Numbered from the stretch's first letter, positions 41,200 through 54,685 are shown. The stretch: 64,000 nt of DNA from Phaseolus vulgaris (GCF_000499845.2 NC_023754.2:11232963-11296962); one strand, 5' to 3'. Translations and numbers: made by a program. Notes: generated from the letters alone by a model not told the origin.

Positions 41200-44100
41200 T
41201 TACTTAAAGCCTGTGATGCATACCATTGGATTTAGGATCCAATCCACCAAAGAGTATGTGAAAGAGTTTGATTTATGTTTTAACCATAACCATGCTTTGA
41301 TTTGGGCCTTTTGGAAAATCTCCTCTGCATCTACTACTCCTTGCTTAAACACCTCCTCATTCCTTTGATCCCATATACTCCTCACAATTGCTGCCCAAAC
41401 CCCACTCCAAACCAAATTTTGTTTATAATTAACATGGTACAAATGGAAGCTCTCAAAGTTGATCTTTATGTCATTATGTTGGACAATCACTATACCAACC
41501 CATCTGAAGCACATCGACCATACACACAGCGCATGTTTACATTCCATAAAGAGGTGTTGATTGGATTCTATCTTGGTCTGACAGAGTGCACATAGTGGGT
41601 TACTCAACACTACCCCTTTCCTACTCAACCTCTCTCGAGTTGGTAGACTATCCAACAGGGCCCTCCATGCCGTGGTCACCACATTAGGGAAAGCTTTAGC
41701 CTTCCAAAGAAGATTAAACACCCCAAGGTATGGCCCTCTTCCTTGGTTAGCCAAACAATCATATGCGGAACTTACTGTAAAACACCTTTCATCTTTACTC
41801 CCCCACGTATGCCCATCCTTCTCCTCTCGTTTCAACCTGATCGTAGCCAAGTATTCTAACATCTCTTCTTCTAGCTTGGATTCCCACTCAAATCTTGCTC
41901 GTCTCCACCTTAAGTTCCACCTCCATATCACATCGTCCCACCTACCAACCTCTTCCACCTTATGCCCCTGATTCAAAGACAGAGAAAATAGTCTAGGAAA
42001 CATATTTTTAAGGCTAGAATTCCCAGTCCAGACATCCTCCCAGAACCTTACTTTGTCACCACATCCTACTTTCCACCCTACTTCATTTTGGAACCACCCT
42101 TCATCTCCACCCTCCCCACACGCTTTGGATAGATCTCTCCACCACCAAGATTGAAGTCTCACTGGAGTTTGTGAGACTTCTGAGCCCGATCCATACTTTG
42201 AGACCACCATTTCCTTCCACCTCCCCTTCTCTTCACTTATAAGACGCCATTTCCACTTAGCCAGCAAAGCTAAGTTAAAGTTCTGGATATCTCTAAGTCC
42301 CAGCCCACCTTCCCCTCTTGGTTTGCAAACCACTTTCCAACTAACCCATGAGATGGGTTCCTTCTCCTTCCCCTAACCCCACAGAAACGTTCTCTGAATT
42401 CTGGTAATACTCTTACATACCGCTACCGGAGCTCTAAAAAGAGATAGATAATATAGTGGGACAGCAGTAAGCACAGATTTGATAAGGCATATTCTTCCCG
42501 CCATAGATAAAAATCTCCCTTTCCACACATTAAGTCTGGCTTTTAAATTATTAACCACCGGATCCCAAAACTTTTTCCTCCTAGGGTTCCCTCCCACTTC
42601 CAAACCCAGGTATTTAAACGGGGTACTCATCTGTACACAGTTCAAAGTCTTTGTGTAGCATGCCATATTGTGACTGAGGACATTGATACCTGCTAATTTT
42701 GATTTGTAGAAATTAATCTTCAACCCTGAGATCACCTCAAAACCTCGGAGAATAGCCTTTAAAGTCACCATATTGCTGTAAGAATCCTCACATAGGAACA
42801 CTGTGTCATCCGCAAACTGGAGAATAGCCAGTTCGATCTCATCCCTACCAAACTTGAGGCCTGTGAGCAGCCTTTCCTTCAGAGAGTGTCTTACTATACC
42901 ATTCAAGCCTTCTGCTATCACTAAGAAAAGGAATGGGGCTAATGGATCACTTTGGCGCACCCCTCTAGAGGGTTTAAATTCCTCCGTGGGGCTTCCATTA
43001 ACAAGCACTGAGACTGTGGTACTTTCCAAACACCCTCGGATCCAAGCAATCTACTTACTATTAAACCCCAGCTTTTGTAGCATGTCATAGAGAAAAGCCC
43101 AGCTAACCGAGTCGTACGCTTTCTCAAAATCTACCTTCAGGCATAACCCACTCCTCCCTCTCCTTCTCAGATCCTCAATCGCTTCATTGACCAAAAGCAC
43201 ACTGTCAAGAATCCCCCTATACTTTAGAAAAGCCGATTGACTTTCATCTATGACGGAGGGTAAAACCTTCTTTAATCTTTCAGCTAAAACCTTAGAAATA
43301 ATCTTATACATAGCCCCTACTAGAGAAATAGGTCTATATTGTTCTAGCGTTACGAGATCCCTTACCTTAGGCACTAGTGCAATGAAAGAAGCATTGCACC
43401 CTTTTGGAATATAGCCAGAAGCATAAAAGGCAGCCATAGCACCCATAACCTCTTCCTTTATGACCTCCCAACTCTTCTTAATAAAGTTAAAATTAAACCC
43501 ATCAGGTCCTGGGCTCTTCGACCCATCACAACGCCATACTGCTTCCCTCACTTCTTTCTCTGAGAATTCAGCCATCAAGCTGGTATTATCTTCCTGGGTT
43601 AAAGCTTTAAACTCCACCCCTTCTAATACTACCTCGAAATCTTTTGAGGCTTTGAATCTTTTTTCGAACATCTTCTTTGCTTCGTTACGAACAGTAGGCG
43701 GTTCCTCACACCATTGACCCCCCACCTCTACCCCTTTAATTTCATTTTTTAGGCGTCGCCATCTCAGTGTTGAGTGGAAGAATTTAGAACAGGAATCACC
43801 ATTCTTAAACCAGCTGGCTCTAGCTTTTTGGCATAAAAGGGACTCCAACTTCTTATCAGTCTCCTTCAGTTTACTCACCAACCCAATCCTATGGAGCCTC
43901 TCACTTTCCATCAAAGCACCATTGCAGTCTTGACAGTCTAGCGTCTCTATTTCCTTCAACAGTGCCTTCTTCGTGTTCTCCATATTACCAAATACAACCC
44001 TGTTCCATACCTTTAGATCACCCTTCAACCTCTTCAACTTCTCTTTTAATACCGTGAGTGCATTCCCATGTATTACATAAGAACTCCACTTCTCCTTAAC

Positions 44101-44880
44101 CATCACACCAAAGCCCCTTTGCATAAGCCAGGCGTCTATGGTTCTAAAGGGTTTTGGGCCCCAATCCTTATCCACAGACTTCACCACTATTGCACAATGG
44201 TCAGAGACCTCCCTGTTTTGCACATACTGCTTACACATGGGCCATGTTTGCATCCATTCTTCAGTTACCAACACTCTGTCTAACCTGCTCTTGGCCTTCC
44301 CATTAGAGTTAAACCACATAAAGGGCTTACCCACCAAAGGGATTTCAAACAAGAGATTAGCATCAATGAATATATTAAAATCTCTCATTTCGCTTGTGTT
44401 GTTGTTCCTCATGCTAACACCTTTCCTCTCACCATTCTCTCTAATGGCATTAAAGTCACCACAGAAGCACCATACCACATCTGAGGAGGCCTTTTTTAAA
44501 TCTGACAGTTCCCTCCATAGCACTATCTTATCACTTACAGAGCAGGCTGCGTAAACATTTACCACCACACACCTACAGTTGGATTTAATATGTTTTCCAA
44601 AAACAGCAATGAACCCCTTCTCCATCACATGTTTTTCATAGCAAAACGCTTCTTTATGCCATAATGATAATAAGCTTCCACTACCATTATCACCTCCATA
44701 ATGTAGCCATCCCACTTTGTTGTCCCCCCATAGGTTGAAGCATCTTGCATCCGTAATGGCATTCACTTTCGTTTCTTGAATACAAGCAAAATTCACATCC
44801 TCTCTTGCAATAATATATCTCAGATACCTAGCCTTAACACTTCCCCCCAATCCTCTTATATTCAGATTAACAATCAACAT
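41200..44880 (-). pseudogene. LINE ORF2: endonuclease/reverse transcriptase
   Basis: 1227 codons from ATG 44880, all in one frame apart from TAG at 43051-43053 and TAG at 42373-42375. Residues 1-225 are the apurinic-type endonuclease (NLNIRGLGG; CIQETKV; CGDFNAIRENGER; SDHCAIVV). The reverse transcriptase covers about 470-740 (SKSPGPDGFNF; YRPISLVGAMYKIISKVLA; VDFEKAYDSVSW; GVRQSDPLAPFLF; LQFADDTVF). The C-terminus has the zinc-binding reverse-transcriptase domain (FNLLWKAKAFPNVV; CALCQTK; HLFMECKHA). It would nick target DNA and copy the LINE RNA there. Confidence 0.94.
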
Positions 44881-46970
44881 AAATTATCATTCTTGTTTCC
44901 CTCCTCATATTTCTTCATAACCTCTTTATCTGTCTTTTCCAAACATATATATTCGTTAACAATCTCCTCCTCATCCCCCCGACATTTTAGTCCAGCTTTC
45001 TTTCCAATCTCCCATAATTTAGATGGATCCGCCTTACCACTAGGCCCAGAAAAACGTAAATTGCAATTGACAACTTCCCCATCAGATACCGAGATTGAGC
45101 ACATACCGTCTCTGCCGCTCGAGGAAACCTTAGCTTTAGCACTCCTTGAAATGAGTCTCACAGATCTTCTCGGAAAGGATATCGAGTCCCCCAGTTCAAA
45201 GAGCCCTTTCAGCTTTCGTCTTCGTGGCGGAGCGGAAGTGTTGCCTTCTCCGTTTGCTTCCTCCAGATTGTCCCGAACCAGTGTTATTTCCTCTCCCCCG
45301 ACATGTAGAGCCTCGTTCACCACATTCGTCGTCATTAACATATGCACCTTCGTTGGATTCCCATTATCGCTTCCTTCACTCTCATCGGCCCTTCCTCCCT
45401 CTTTTTCACCGTTCGTGATGTCGTCCAGACGGTCTTCCTTTCCTTCCCCACATTCACAGTCCTTCTGCACAAACCCTGCCTCAGAACCATCCTCCTTGAG
45501 TTGGGCTGGATTTGAGGATCGTAAAACATGATAATGGGCCTCCAGCTCGTGGCCCATATTTTAGCGCACTGGAGTGTAACACTCCACCTCTATGACCGTT
45601 TTTGCCAGCTCAGCATTTTCGACACACCCATTGGTTGAGTATTCACGATTTTTTGTAGGGTCACAATCTAGGTCTGCACCTTGAGCCACCCTCTGGCCTA
45701 AGCTTTCTTCATTCATGAGGAAACTGCACCCACTCCTCTGACAAAAAAGATTTTTTGGATATGATTTCCCAAAATGCACATTTATTTTTTGCCTACTCTG
45801 ATCACCGTCTTCCGCCGTCTCACCTACCTCCTCCTCCCTTTTTGAACGAACTACCTCCCTCAACTCCAACTGAATCTCCTCCTCCCCGCTTCTGGTTGAG
45901 TAGGCTGTTTCTTCTACATATGTGTCCGAGGAAGGCACACTATCAGACGATCCGTAACCACACTCGTTTACCATATTCAGCTCACCATAGTAGACAGGGG
46001 TCTCTTCTTCAATAAGGATACAACACCTTTGTTTATTGATTTGCATACTCTTCATCGCTCCAGGGTTATGATTATACCTGCATCGCACTTGTAGCCTAAC
46101 GAATTCCAGATTCTCCCACAACATAGTGGAGGGGTCAATGGAGACCAGCGTAATCGATTCCCCCAGCACTTTTGTAAAGCATTCCTTGTTCCAGTAAGGA
46201 AGTGGTATCCCATAGCATCTCAACCACATTAGTTTATGGTCAGCCACGCACGACGTCATCCACGACTTTATGCTTGTGAAGACATTGTCAAACCATTCAT
46301 TATTATCCTTGATAATATCCTTAGCTTTCTCCCCTTCTCTTGGGGTCAGAAGGATTAGGTTATCTCCCAACTTTCTTGTTCTCAACCTGTTCAGGCCTTC
46401 TTTCACTAAATCCTCACTCAGTTGGTCGAAGTCCATGCCTTCCTTTAGTTGCCCAACAACACTTTTTTCCATCCAAGGGAGAATGTGCGTTTCAACTTCT
46501 ATCGTTGTCCCCTTCCACTCTTCCTGTTGCACTTTCCCTTTCACAGCTTCAGCATATGACAGATTCCTTTTCTTCTCCACCCAAACCTCCTTACGCTCCA
46601 CTCCCTCCCTCTTCCTTCCAGAGTGCGATGCCCTTGGATCCCTCCTGTCCCCCTTATGTACTCCCATTCTACTCCTTCGATATTTCGGTATATTTACGTG
46701 CAATTTCATGTTCCCGATATACAAGCTATCCAGGTCTCTCTCCATGCGTCCCACGTTTCTCACTTCAAAGAACCTCACAAAACCAAACCTTCTCCCCCAT
46801 CTGTTCAACCTTCTTGAGATAAAAACTTCTTTCCCCCTAGCCTATTTTTGGAAAATCTTCACCATGTCCATCTCCCCATATCCATGAGGGAAGTTGGAGA
46901 AGAAGAATGTAGCATACTCGTTTGAGTACCTGTCGTTACCCCTCCTGCCATTGTAACCTCTGCTTCCCAT
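44874..46970 (-). pseudogene. LINE ORF1: RRM-type RNA-binding protein
   Basis: Begins at ATG 46970 (MGSRGYNGRRGN) and keeps one frame to TGA 44874-44876, interrupted by TAG at 46842-46844 and TAA at 45561-45563. The N-terminus is an RRM (ATFFFSNFPHG; GRRFGFVRF as RNP1). The middle is a conserved plant LINE ORF1 region (WMTSCVADHKLMWLRCYGIP, then PLPYWNKECF). The C-terminal part is acidic and basic in blocks. Its stop overlaps the ORF2 start by seven bases (44874-44880), suggesting coupled translation of ORF2. It would package LINE RNA. Confidence 0.85.
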
Positions 46971-47059
46971 TCTACAACATGCTAACGCACAAATGCTTCT
47001 CTTTTGCAATATTTTAATATATTTGTACAGAATCTAGTTAATACAAGGAAAAGCAAGTT

Positions 47060-47393
47060 ATATGGCAGGCCAGTCTTTGGATCACGATACCTATATTATT
47101 CTAGAGAGAATTCCTTAACAATATGTGGGTATAGTGGAAATAGACTAAAGAATTCCTTAACAGTAGATAACATAAAACTGATTGTTCCATGCAAGGAAAG
47201 CATATCCAAACTTCCCATCCCAAAAAAATACTCAAGTCCTAATATCATAAATAACAAGAATACAAGCTATCCAAAGACAATTTTAACCAAGAACTGCAAC
47301 ATTAGAAAAGGAAAATGCAAGAACTACCAAGTTGATAAATGAGATCTTACTTGGCAGGCAAACCAGTAATCGAGCAAATAGGTTGTTCTGGAT
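47060..47393 (-). pseudogene. Captured YL1/SWC2-type gene fragment, two exons
   Basis: Exon 47351-47393 follows a TTTGTTTCAG acceptor and ends AA|GTAAGA. The next exon starts at 47090 after AATATAG. Spliced, they read PEQPICSITGLPAK then YRDPKTGLPY, with the Lys codon split across the junction. This is the start of the YL1 C-terminal domain (ICSITGLPAKYRDPKTGLPY-like), found in the SWR1-complex subunit SWC2/YL1, which helps deposit histone H2A.Z. The rest of the domain is lost or lies beyond the LINE, whose insertion point is only about 20 bp away. Not expected to encode a working protein alone. Confidence 0.7.
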
Positions 47394-50300
47394 CTGAAAC
47401 AAAGTATAATAATGTTACTTGGAGACATGTTTTGCATGATTATAAAAAACAGAAGGTTAAGATACATACTTCATAGAAGCTCTATCTTTGAAATAAAGCA
47501 AACTAATCAGAAAAGACTAGGCATGTTATTCATTCCACCCTTTCATCATAGTGTTTGGTTGAGGAGGTGTGAACTATTGCTTAATTATGTTAAAATTACT
47601 CAAGGTATATATATAACCTCCTCATTGGTTCAATTTTAACTTAGAAAATACCTGCATCCTTTAACTATAGCTCCTCATTGGTTAAATTTGTCTTTTAATG
47701 TTAAGTAATTATATCTGTACAATAACCAGTTAGTATAGACAGTCATTGACACTTACCATCTCTCTTTACAATATTAGGGTGTGTATTAGCATGTAGGTTC
47801 ATGCATTATTTCAAAAAGGTGTAACTCTTTGCTTGTAAAATTACGCGTAATGGTTGTTTTGTATAACAAGGAGAAACATGAAAAAAAGTGAAGAAAAGAA
47901 TAAAATTAAGAAACTACTGTAAAAGGGTATGAATGAGAATAATAAGAATGAGATTTTTCTCCTTTAGCACACCTCTAATTTTCATGATGCAAAGTGATGA
48001 GAATAGCAAAGACATGATGCAATTTCCCTCATCAACTGCAGCTGCTGCTAATCATTCTATTACCTTTGGAAACAGTTATATTAACTTAGACCTAACAATC
48101 TGAATATGTGAATTCTAATCATTCTAATTTTATATCTGAATATCTGAATATGTGAATTCTAACAACCTGCACAACACTAGATAATTACTGCTAACATTAT
48201 GCCTCTTTATTCTTTAACATTCACTCATTTCTTATTCATAATTCTTTTCTAGGAATTGTCACACGCACACTGTGGTCAATTTCAATCCTTGATAACACAT
48301 TTTAAATTAATGATAATTTCATAAAGTCTCAATTACCTTCTACTACATATATTCTAGGGAACTAACAGTAGTCACATGCACATAAACCTGCACAAAATTA
48401 TGAATAACCTTTTCACACAGATCATTACAAGTGAAATTTTATAGGTATGCATGAAATTTACAAGGTCGCATATTAAAGGAACTGGTCTTGGTTTCAAGAG
48501 GGGTGCTAAAATTACTGGAAGCAGAAGCATTCACACATTAATTTAAGAAGAAGAAAAAGGAAAGTTGAAGGAGGAGAAATAATGGTACCTGAGAGCAACC
48601 TCAGCATCACACAGAATTGATAGTTTGGACCTATAAGCAGTATAGTATTGTTAGAATATTTGATAGAAAATAACTTGTCCTGTGTAAGAACTGTTATCAA
48701 TAATAATAAAATAAGAAAAGAATGCCCTTTTATTATAACATTCAACTTTTAACTTTGCTTTCAACGTTTACCATAACATTTCATTTGCTGATTTCTTTAA
48801 CAAAATAGTTTGAACACTCACCTCAAAGCACTATTCTTCTATTCTGAATTGATTATGGTTGTGATCTGCAAACAAATAAGAACTGTTAAGGCATATTTGT
48901 TTTCCACCTGAAAACACAGCTGTTACTCTACATCTTCAGACTCTGGAAGAGCATGATTATTGTCATAAATAATGACTCCAAAGATTTGATAAAAAACTTC
49001 AATAAAATTTCCTTCCAAAACATTCAAAGTATACTAACTAAGCTCCTTTACAAATACACTGCTATAAACAAATTAAAAAAAAGTAAAGCATTACAAATTG
49101 CCCTATCATTTTAAAATTATGATGGATATTGTTTAAGGGTACATTAGAAATCAACTAGGACTCAATATTTCAACCTTAGAAATGTAGCTCAAACACTTAG
49201 CAAGCAACTTCATTTTTCAAGATAAATCATGAAAACTTTAACAAAACAAACATGAGAGAAAGGAAGAAAAAAGGTTACCTATAAGAATGATACAAATTTC
49301 AGCAACTTCAATACACAAATATTGTTACAGTTTTGAGTTTTTTTTTTAAAAGAAAAAGTAGATAAAAAAATGTGGAAAATGATAATTTATAAAAGAAAAA
49401 AGAAATAGGGAAAAACAACATGGTCGGTAGGAACAAAAACATCACCGAAACTTTATCTCAAATGCTGAATGCTCGTCCATCTCTCTATCTTTCTATCTAT
49501 CACTCCCAACTTTGTATGCTCCACAATCATCTACTTCCCATATAATCAAATGCCCATAATACCAAATCATTTCTCGTGTTTCTTTCTCATTTCACTTTTC
49601 TTATCTATTTTTATTATATTACTCACACCATAACCACCATTGCATTTCTTGGCTTTTATGCCACTCTTTTCTTTCTCTCAAATCACATTGCTCAAATTTT
49701 TTTTATTTCCTTTATATAAACCAACTTCGATTTAAATCTAATTCTCCACCAAACCAAACATCTTATTAAAGACTGATTTGATTAATGGCAACAACACCAG
49801 TATGCATTGTCCACGCTCATATCAATATATATTGTCCATGGGAATATATATGTATATAATTATAAAAATAGTCAAATAGAGTCTACAAAATTGTTTAATG
49901 GAGAAAAGGCAATGAGTATGATTACATATGAGTTGATTTGAGGTACAGGGAGGTCATAGATGCATGGTGTGATATATAGAGATATGCATATTAGTCCAAA
50001 CATAGTGACAAAAGCAATTACAAGAGAATGATCAACTCTACTTAGGTCACCATGAACCCTAACCAATGAGAAAATCGAAATAAAAACGAACTGTAGAAGA
50101 AAAAACCACAGAAGAATGAACTGCTACTGCGAGCACAAGTAGCATGTAAATTGGAAGAAAGAACCAAAGAAGAACAATGACTATCAGTGTAGGAGCTTGT
50201 TCTTAAATTTGTGGTTTCGTTTTCGAGGGCAACATTTGGGAAATTTGGGAAATTCAGGGCGCTATTGGATGGGTTTTTCAGGTTTTTGGAATGTGTTTAA

Positions 50301-50435
50301 GGTTGAAGCATGTGGAAATCACTCAACTGAATATGGTGAAACAAATTCTCTAATATCTCATTGTCTGAAAACGAGAAAGAGTAGGAATCAATAACAAAAT
50401 TACACAACATAGAAAGAAAGGAATCGAGATGAAAA
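47394..50435 (-). other. Outer CACTA interior: intron-like DNA
   Basis: Mostly AT-rich with short exon-like blocks. Besides the MADS fragment at 48589-48630, a block at 48827-48870 lies between TTTGTTTGCAG and GTGAGTG but gives no recognised peptide. Open frames at 49872-50066 and 50197-50394 have no known domain. Confidence 0.4.
48589..48630 (-). pseudogene. MADS-box gene fragment
   Basis: A 42-bp block between a TGCTTATAG acceptor and a GTACC donor reads SKLSILCDAEVAL on the minus strand. LSxLCDAEVAL is the highly conserved heart of the MADS DNA-binding domain of plant transcription factors. Nothing upstream or downstream restores the rest of the domain in this window, so it is a captured exon piece, not a gene. 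Confidence 0.65.
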
Positions 50436-50554
50436 CACTAGTACAAAATTCTTCAATAACGACATCCTTCAAAGACGGTTTGGAGAGAACCATCGTTAAA
50501 AACTACGCGGTGGCAATCTTGTAATTTTTTCGAATTTTTTTTGAACTTTTAACG

Positions 50555-50632
50555 ACGGTTCATCCCACAACCGTCGTTAAAAGTGCGTGGGGTGGACTTA
50601 CAACGACGGTTCATCCCAGAACCGTCGTTAAA
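50555..50632. repeat. Subterminal palindromes of the inner CACTA (left)
   Basis: AACGACGGTT and AACCGTCGTT alternate as short hairpins separated by CATCCCA-like loops, with one degenerate copy nearer the end (AAAGACGGTTTGGAGAGAACC, 50468-50489). The right end (57790-58053) has at least six more copies. These are the likely transposase-binding motifs. Confidence 0.8.
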
Positions 50633-50699
50633 ACCTGTTTTAAACTCCTTTTTTCCCACTCTCCTATTTTCATTCAGAAACATAAAATTTCCCGCTGCC

Positions 50700-51160
50700 C
50701 TACGACCCACCGCCGCTCCTACGCGCGACCGTGACCAAGCACCGTGACCGTCGCGACCCAGCCGCACCGTGACCGACTGCCCTACCGCACCGCACCGCGA
50801 CCCTTCGCGCGACCGCCCCTATGCTCGATCGTGACAGCCGCGACCGCGTCCGAGCCGCGCCGCCTCTGACGCACGACCACACCGCGACCGCACTGCCTCC
50901 CGTGAACCCTAAACCCCTAACGCACGACCGCACCGCGACCCATTCGCGCGACAGCACCGCCACACCGCGACCCTTCCCTAGCCGCCCGCGCGATCGCGAC
51001 CCTTCCCCAGCCGCCCACGCGACCGCGACGACCGTTCCAGCGACAACCCTGCGCGCGATCCTCGACCGTTCCAGCGACCACCGACCCTGTGCTGCGACGC
51101 ACGTCCGTGAACACCGACTCCTTGCTGCAACCGCTTGTCGTGATCGCCCATCCATTTGAG
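50700..51160. repeat. GC-rich simple-repeat leader of the inner CACTA
   Basis: Degenerate copies of CCGCACCGCGACC fill this stretch, sharply more GC-rich than the surroundings. The open frames on both strands here have Arg/Ala/Val-rich repeat composition and are not credible genes. It probably forms the 5' leader or promoter region of the transposase gene. Confidence 0.7.
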
Positions 51161-51234
51161 GTTAGTGTATTCTTATTTATTATCACCTATATTTTGAAAG
51201 TATTTGTTTTGAGTTTGATATTGATTCTTTATAT

Positions 51235-51356
51235 TGAACGCATTGGTTCTGAGTCCGGAGGTGTTCGACCTTCGGCAATTTTCTGTCATTATATATTGTT
51301 TTGACATATTGAACGCACTGGTTTTGAGTCCGGAGGTGTCCGACCTTCGGCAATTT
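51235..51356. repeat. Short direct duplication before the transposase
   Basis: A block with GAGTCCGGAGGTGTTCGACC followed by TTCGGCAATTTT is present twice about 70 bp apart, upstream of the transposase ATG. The role is unknown. Confidence 0.75.
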
Positions 51357-51413
51357 TGTTTTATTTTTTCATGATTACATATTGAAAGTATTGGTTCTTA
51401 GTTTAGCAGTTCA

Positions 51414-54400
51414 ATGGATCGGAGTTGGATTAATACACCACGAATAAGTGATACTTACGAAAAAGGGGTGGAAGAGTTCATACAATTCGCAGAACATAAT
51501 GCCATTAGTTATAAGAATGGAGTAAGGATAAGGTGTCCTTGTATCAATTGTTTAAATGGAAGGATATTGACTGTTTCTGAAATTAGAGAACATCTTTTGT
51601 GTGATGGATTTTTGAAAAGTTATACAACATGGACGTGGCATGGTGAATTGTTAAACTTGCCAAGTGTGCACGGAGGTTCGGAGGAAGTTCATTTCTCAAT
51701 GGATGATAGATTAGAAGACATGATTCGTGATGTGGGAGCAGAATCATTTGCTAATGCAGTTTTTGAAAATATGTCTAATGATGCAGAGACTCCTTTGTAT
51801 CCTGGTTCAACTAACTTCACACGATTATCAACAGTGTTAAGGTTGATGAATTTGAAGGCAATGAATGGATGGACCGACAAAAGTTTTACAGAATTGCTTC
51901 AATTGTTTAAGGACATGCTTCCAGAAGGAAATACCTTGCCCAATCGAAATTATGAGGCGAAAAAAATACTTTGTCCAATGGGTATGGAGTATAGAAAAAT
52001 ACATTCATGTCCTAACGATTGTATTTTATACATATATGAGTATGAAGATTTAAGAAGATGTCCCAGGTGTGGTTTGTCACGTTATAAGGTTAAGGTTGGT
52101 CAGAATGATGAAATTGATGAATTGACAAAGGAAGGTCCTCCTGCTAAGGTTGTTTGGTATCTTCCAATAATTCCAAGGCTTAAGCGTTTGTTTGCAAATG
52201 CAGATGACGCTAAAAACCTTAGGTGGCATGCAGATAATAGAAAATGTGATGGATTACTTCGTCATCCTGCTGATTCTTTGCAATGGAAGAATATTGATAA
52301 AGAATTTCCTGAATTTGGAAAAGAATCAAGAAACTTAAGACTTGGATTGGCAACTGATGGAATGAATCCATTTGGAAATTTAAGTAGTAATCATAGTTCA
52401 TGGCCCGTTTTGTTAGTCATTTACAACTTACCTCCTGCTTTGTGTATGAAGCGTAAATACATGATGTTATCTATGATGATCTCTGGTCCAAAACAACCTG
52501 GAAATGACATAGATGTTTATCTTAATCCATTGATTGAAGATTTGAAATTATTGTGGAATGAAGGGGTTGATGTGTTTGACGCGTTTAAAAATGAATCTTT
52601 CTGATTGCATGCGATGTTGTTTTGTACTATCAATGACTTCCCTGCATATGGGAACTTGTCAGGTTATAGTGTGAAAGGCCATAGAGCATGTCCAATATGT
52701 CAAGACAAGACATCTTATGAGCAGTTGAAACATGGAAGAAAAACCGTGTATCTTGGGCATCGTAGATTTCTAAAGAAATATCATCCGTATCGTCGATTGA
52801 AAAAAGCTTTTAACGGATACCAAGAACATGACATTTGTCCCACTCCCTTAAGTGGTGTTGAAATTTATGAAAAAATCAAAAATGTTAATGTGACTTTTGG
52901 AAAAATGAAGAAGAAGCAAACTGTGAGTGAAATATGGAAGAAGAGATCAATCTTTTTTGATCTTCCGTATTGGTGTAAGTTAGATGTTAGACACTGTCTA
53001 GATGTAATGCACGTAGAGAAGAATGTGTGTGACAGTCTAATAGGAACACTTCTGAACATTAAAGGCAAAACAAAGGATGGTGTGAATGCACGTCTGGATT
53101 TGATTGAAATGAATATACGAGAGGAATTGGCACAGAGAGAAGTTGGTAAACGTACATACTTGCCTGCAACGTGTTACACTTTGTCAAAGAAAGAGAAAAC
53201 AAGTTTTTGTAAATGTCTTAAAGGTGTTAAGGTACCACAAGGCTACTCTTCAAATGTGAAGAGTCTTGTATCTATGAATGATTTGAAACTAATTGGCTTA
53301 AAGTCACATGATTGTCACGTTCTAATGCAACAATTACTACCGGTGGCTATTCGTGGAATCTTGCCCAAAAATGTTAGGCATACAATCACTCGACTATGTT
53401 CATTTTTCAATTCCATATGTAGTAAAGAGATTGACTCTCAGAAGTTGGATGAACTTGAAGAAGAAATAATTGTTATCTTGTGTCAACTCGAGATGTTTTT
53501 TCCTCCATCTTTTTTTGATATTATGGTACACTTGGTTGTTCATCTTGTAAGAGAAATCAGATTGTGTGGGCCAGTTTATATGCGATGGATGTATCCAGTT
53601 GAACGATACATGAAGATTTTGAAGGGATATGTGAAGAATCAATGTCGTCCAGAAGCTTCCATTATTGAAAGATACATTTCAGAAAAATCTATTGAGTTTT
53701 GTTCCGAGTCCATGTCAAAAGCCAAATGTATAGGAGTTCCTGAAAAAGGTTGGCACTCTCGTAGATTCATAAGTAAATCTTCAAGAGGTGTACATGTCAT
53801 AAGCAAATCTAGAGAAGAGGTTCTGCAAGCACACTTGTATATCTTAAATAACACTGATGAGGTGTTACCATACTTGGATACACACAAAGACATTGTCAAA
53901 TATAAAAATCCAAGACAATCAGAAAAATGGGTGTTAATTGAGCATAACAAAACTTTCATGTCATGGTTTAAGCAACAAATAATGAATGATCCATCAGCAT
54001 CTGAAACATTAACATGGCTTGCAAACGGTCTCAAATTTGATGTTTTATGTTGTTCTGGCTATGAAGTAAATGGTTGTTTGTTTTACACAAAGTCTCGAGA
54101 TGATAGGAGTACAGTGCAAAATAGCGGAGTCACCTTGGAGGCAGAGTCTATGCAGTTTTCAACTGCAAAGGATCAAAATCCTGTTGTGGGATCAATGCCT
54201 TATTATGGTGTCATAGTAGAGATTTGGGAAGTTAATTATACCAAGTTTACTGTACCTGTTTTCAAATGCAAGTGGGTTGACAATAAGACTGGTGTCAAAG
54301 TTGATGAATCAGGAATGACTTTGGTTGACTTTCGAAAGATAGGTTATCATGACGAACCATTTATAATGGCACATCAAGCTTCCCAAGTTTTCTATATCCA

Positions 54401-54602
54401 AGATCCTACGTCTGACCACTGGTCTGTTGTGCTACATGGAAAAAAACAACATAATGACCCAGAAGATACAAACAATGACATTTGTGAGATTGAATCACTT
54501 ACAAGAACGACCATCAATAAAGAGTACGAGGATGTTGCTGATGTTGTACATGCAACTCGAAATGATCATGATGAAGGAATATATATTTGTATGTACATGT
54601 GA
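51414..54602 (+). pseudogene. CACTA (En/Spm-type) transposase, one premature stop
   Basis: 1062 codons in one frame from ATG 51414, broken by TGA at 52602-52604 (codon 397). Domains in order: transposase-associated N-terminal domain (residues 1-80; IRCPCINCLNGRIL, TTWTWHGE), the Tnp2/transposase_21 core (about 190-520; RWHAD, GMNPFGN, INDFPAYGNLSGYSVKGH, ACPICQDKT, LDVMHVEKNVCDS), a DUF4218-like region (about 620-730; QLEMFFPPSFFDIMVHL, PVERYMK) and a DUF4216-like region (about 925-1000; YGVIVEIWEVNYTKFTVPVF). It would cut and join the CACTAGTACAAAA ends. No intron is needed. Confidence 0.93.
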
Positions 54603-54685
54603 TTCGTGTTTAGTTTTACAATATATTTCATTTTCATTATATTTCATATTCTTGATGCTTATTATATTTTTTTGATAACAGGAAC

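Larger units (their letters stand above)
40493..47026 (-). mobile_element. Full-length L1-type LINE retrotransposon, 6.5 kb
   Basis: The 3' end is at 40493 with a poly(A) tail (T-run 40491-40503 on the plus strand) preceded on the minus strand by TTTATTCTTTGCTGATAAA. A 13-bp target duplication ACAGAATCTAGTT flanks it (40480-40492 and 47027-47039). Two overlapping frames: ORF1 with an RRM domain and ORF2 with endonuclease, reverse transcriptase and C-terminal zinc finger. Four nonsense codons make this copy inactive. The intact TSD and full length point to a fairly recent insertion. Confidence 0.93.

Noticed and set aside
44776..45531. 251-codon plus-strand frame opposite LINE ORF1/ORF2
   Set aside because: Low-complexity Ser/Leu/Pro composition opposite a well-supported LINE coding region.
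46270..46887. 205-codon plus-strand frame opposite LINE ORF1
   Set aside because: Same reason: complementary-strand artefact of ORF1, which has a clear RRM.
50700..51304. Arg/Ala-rich open frames on both strands
   Set aside because: They come from the CCGCACCGCGACC simple repeat, have no domain and overlap each other on opposite strands.
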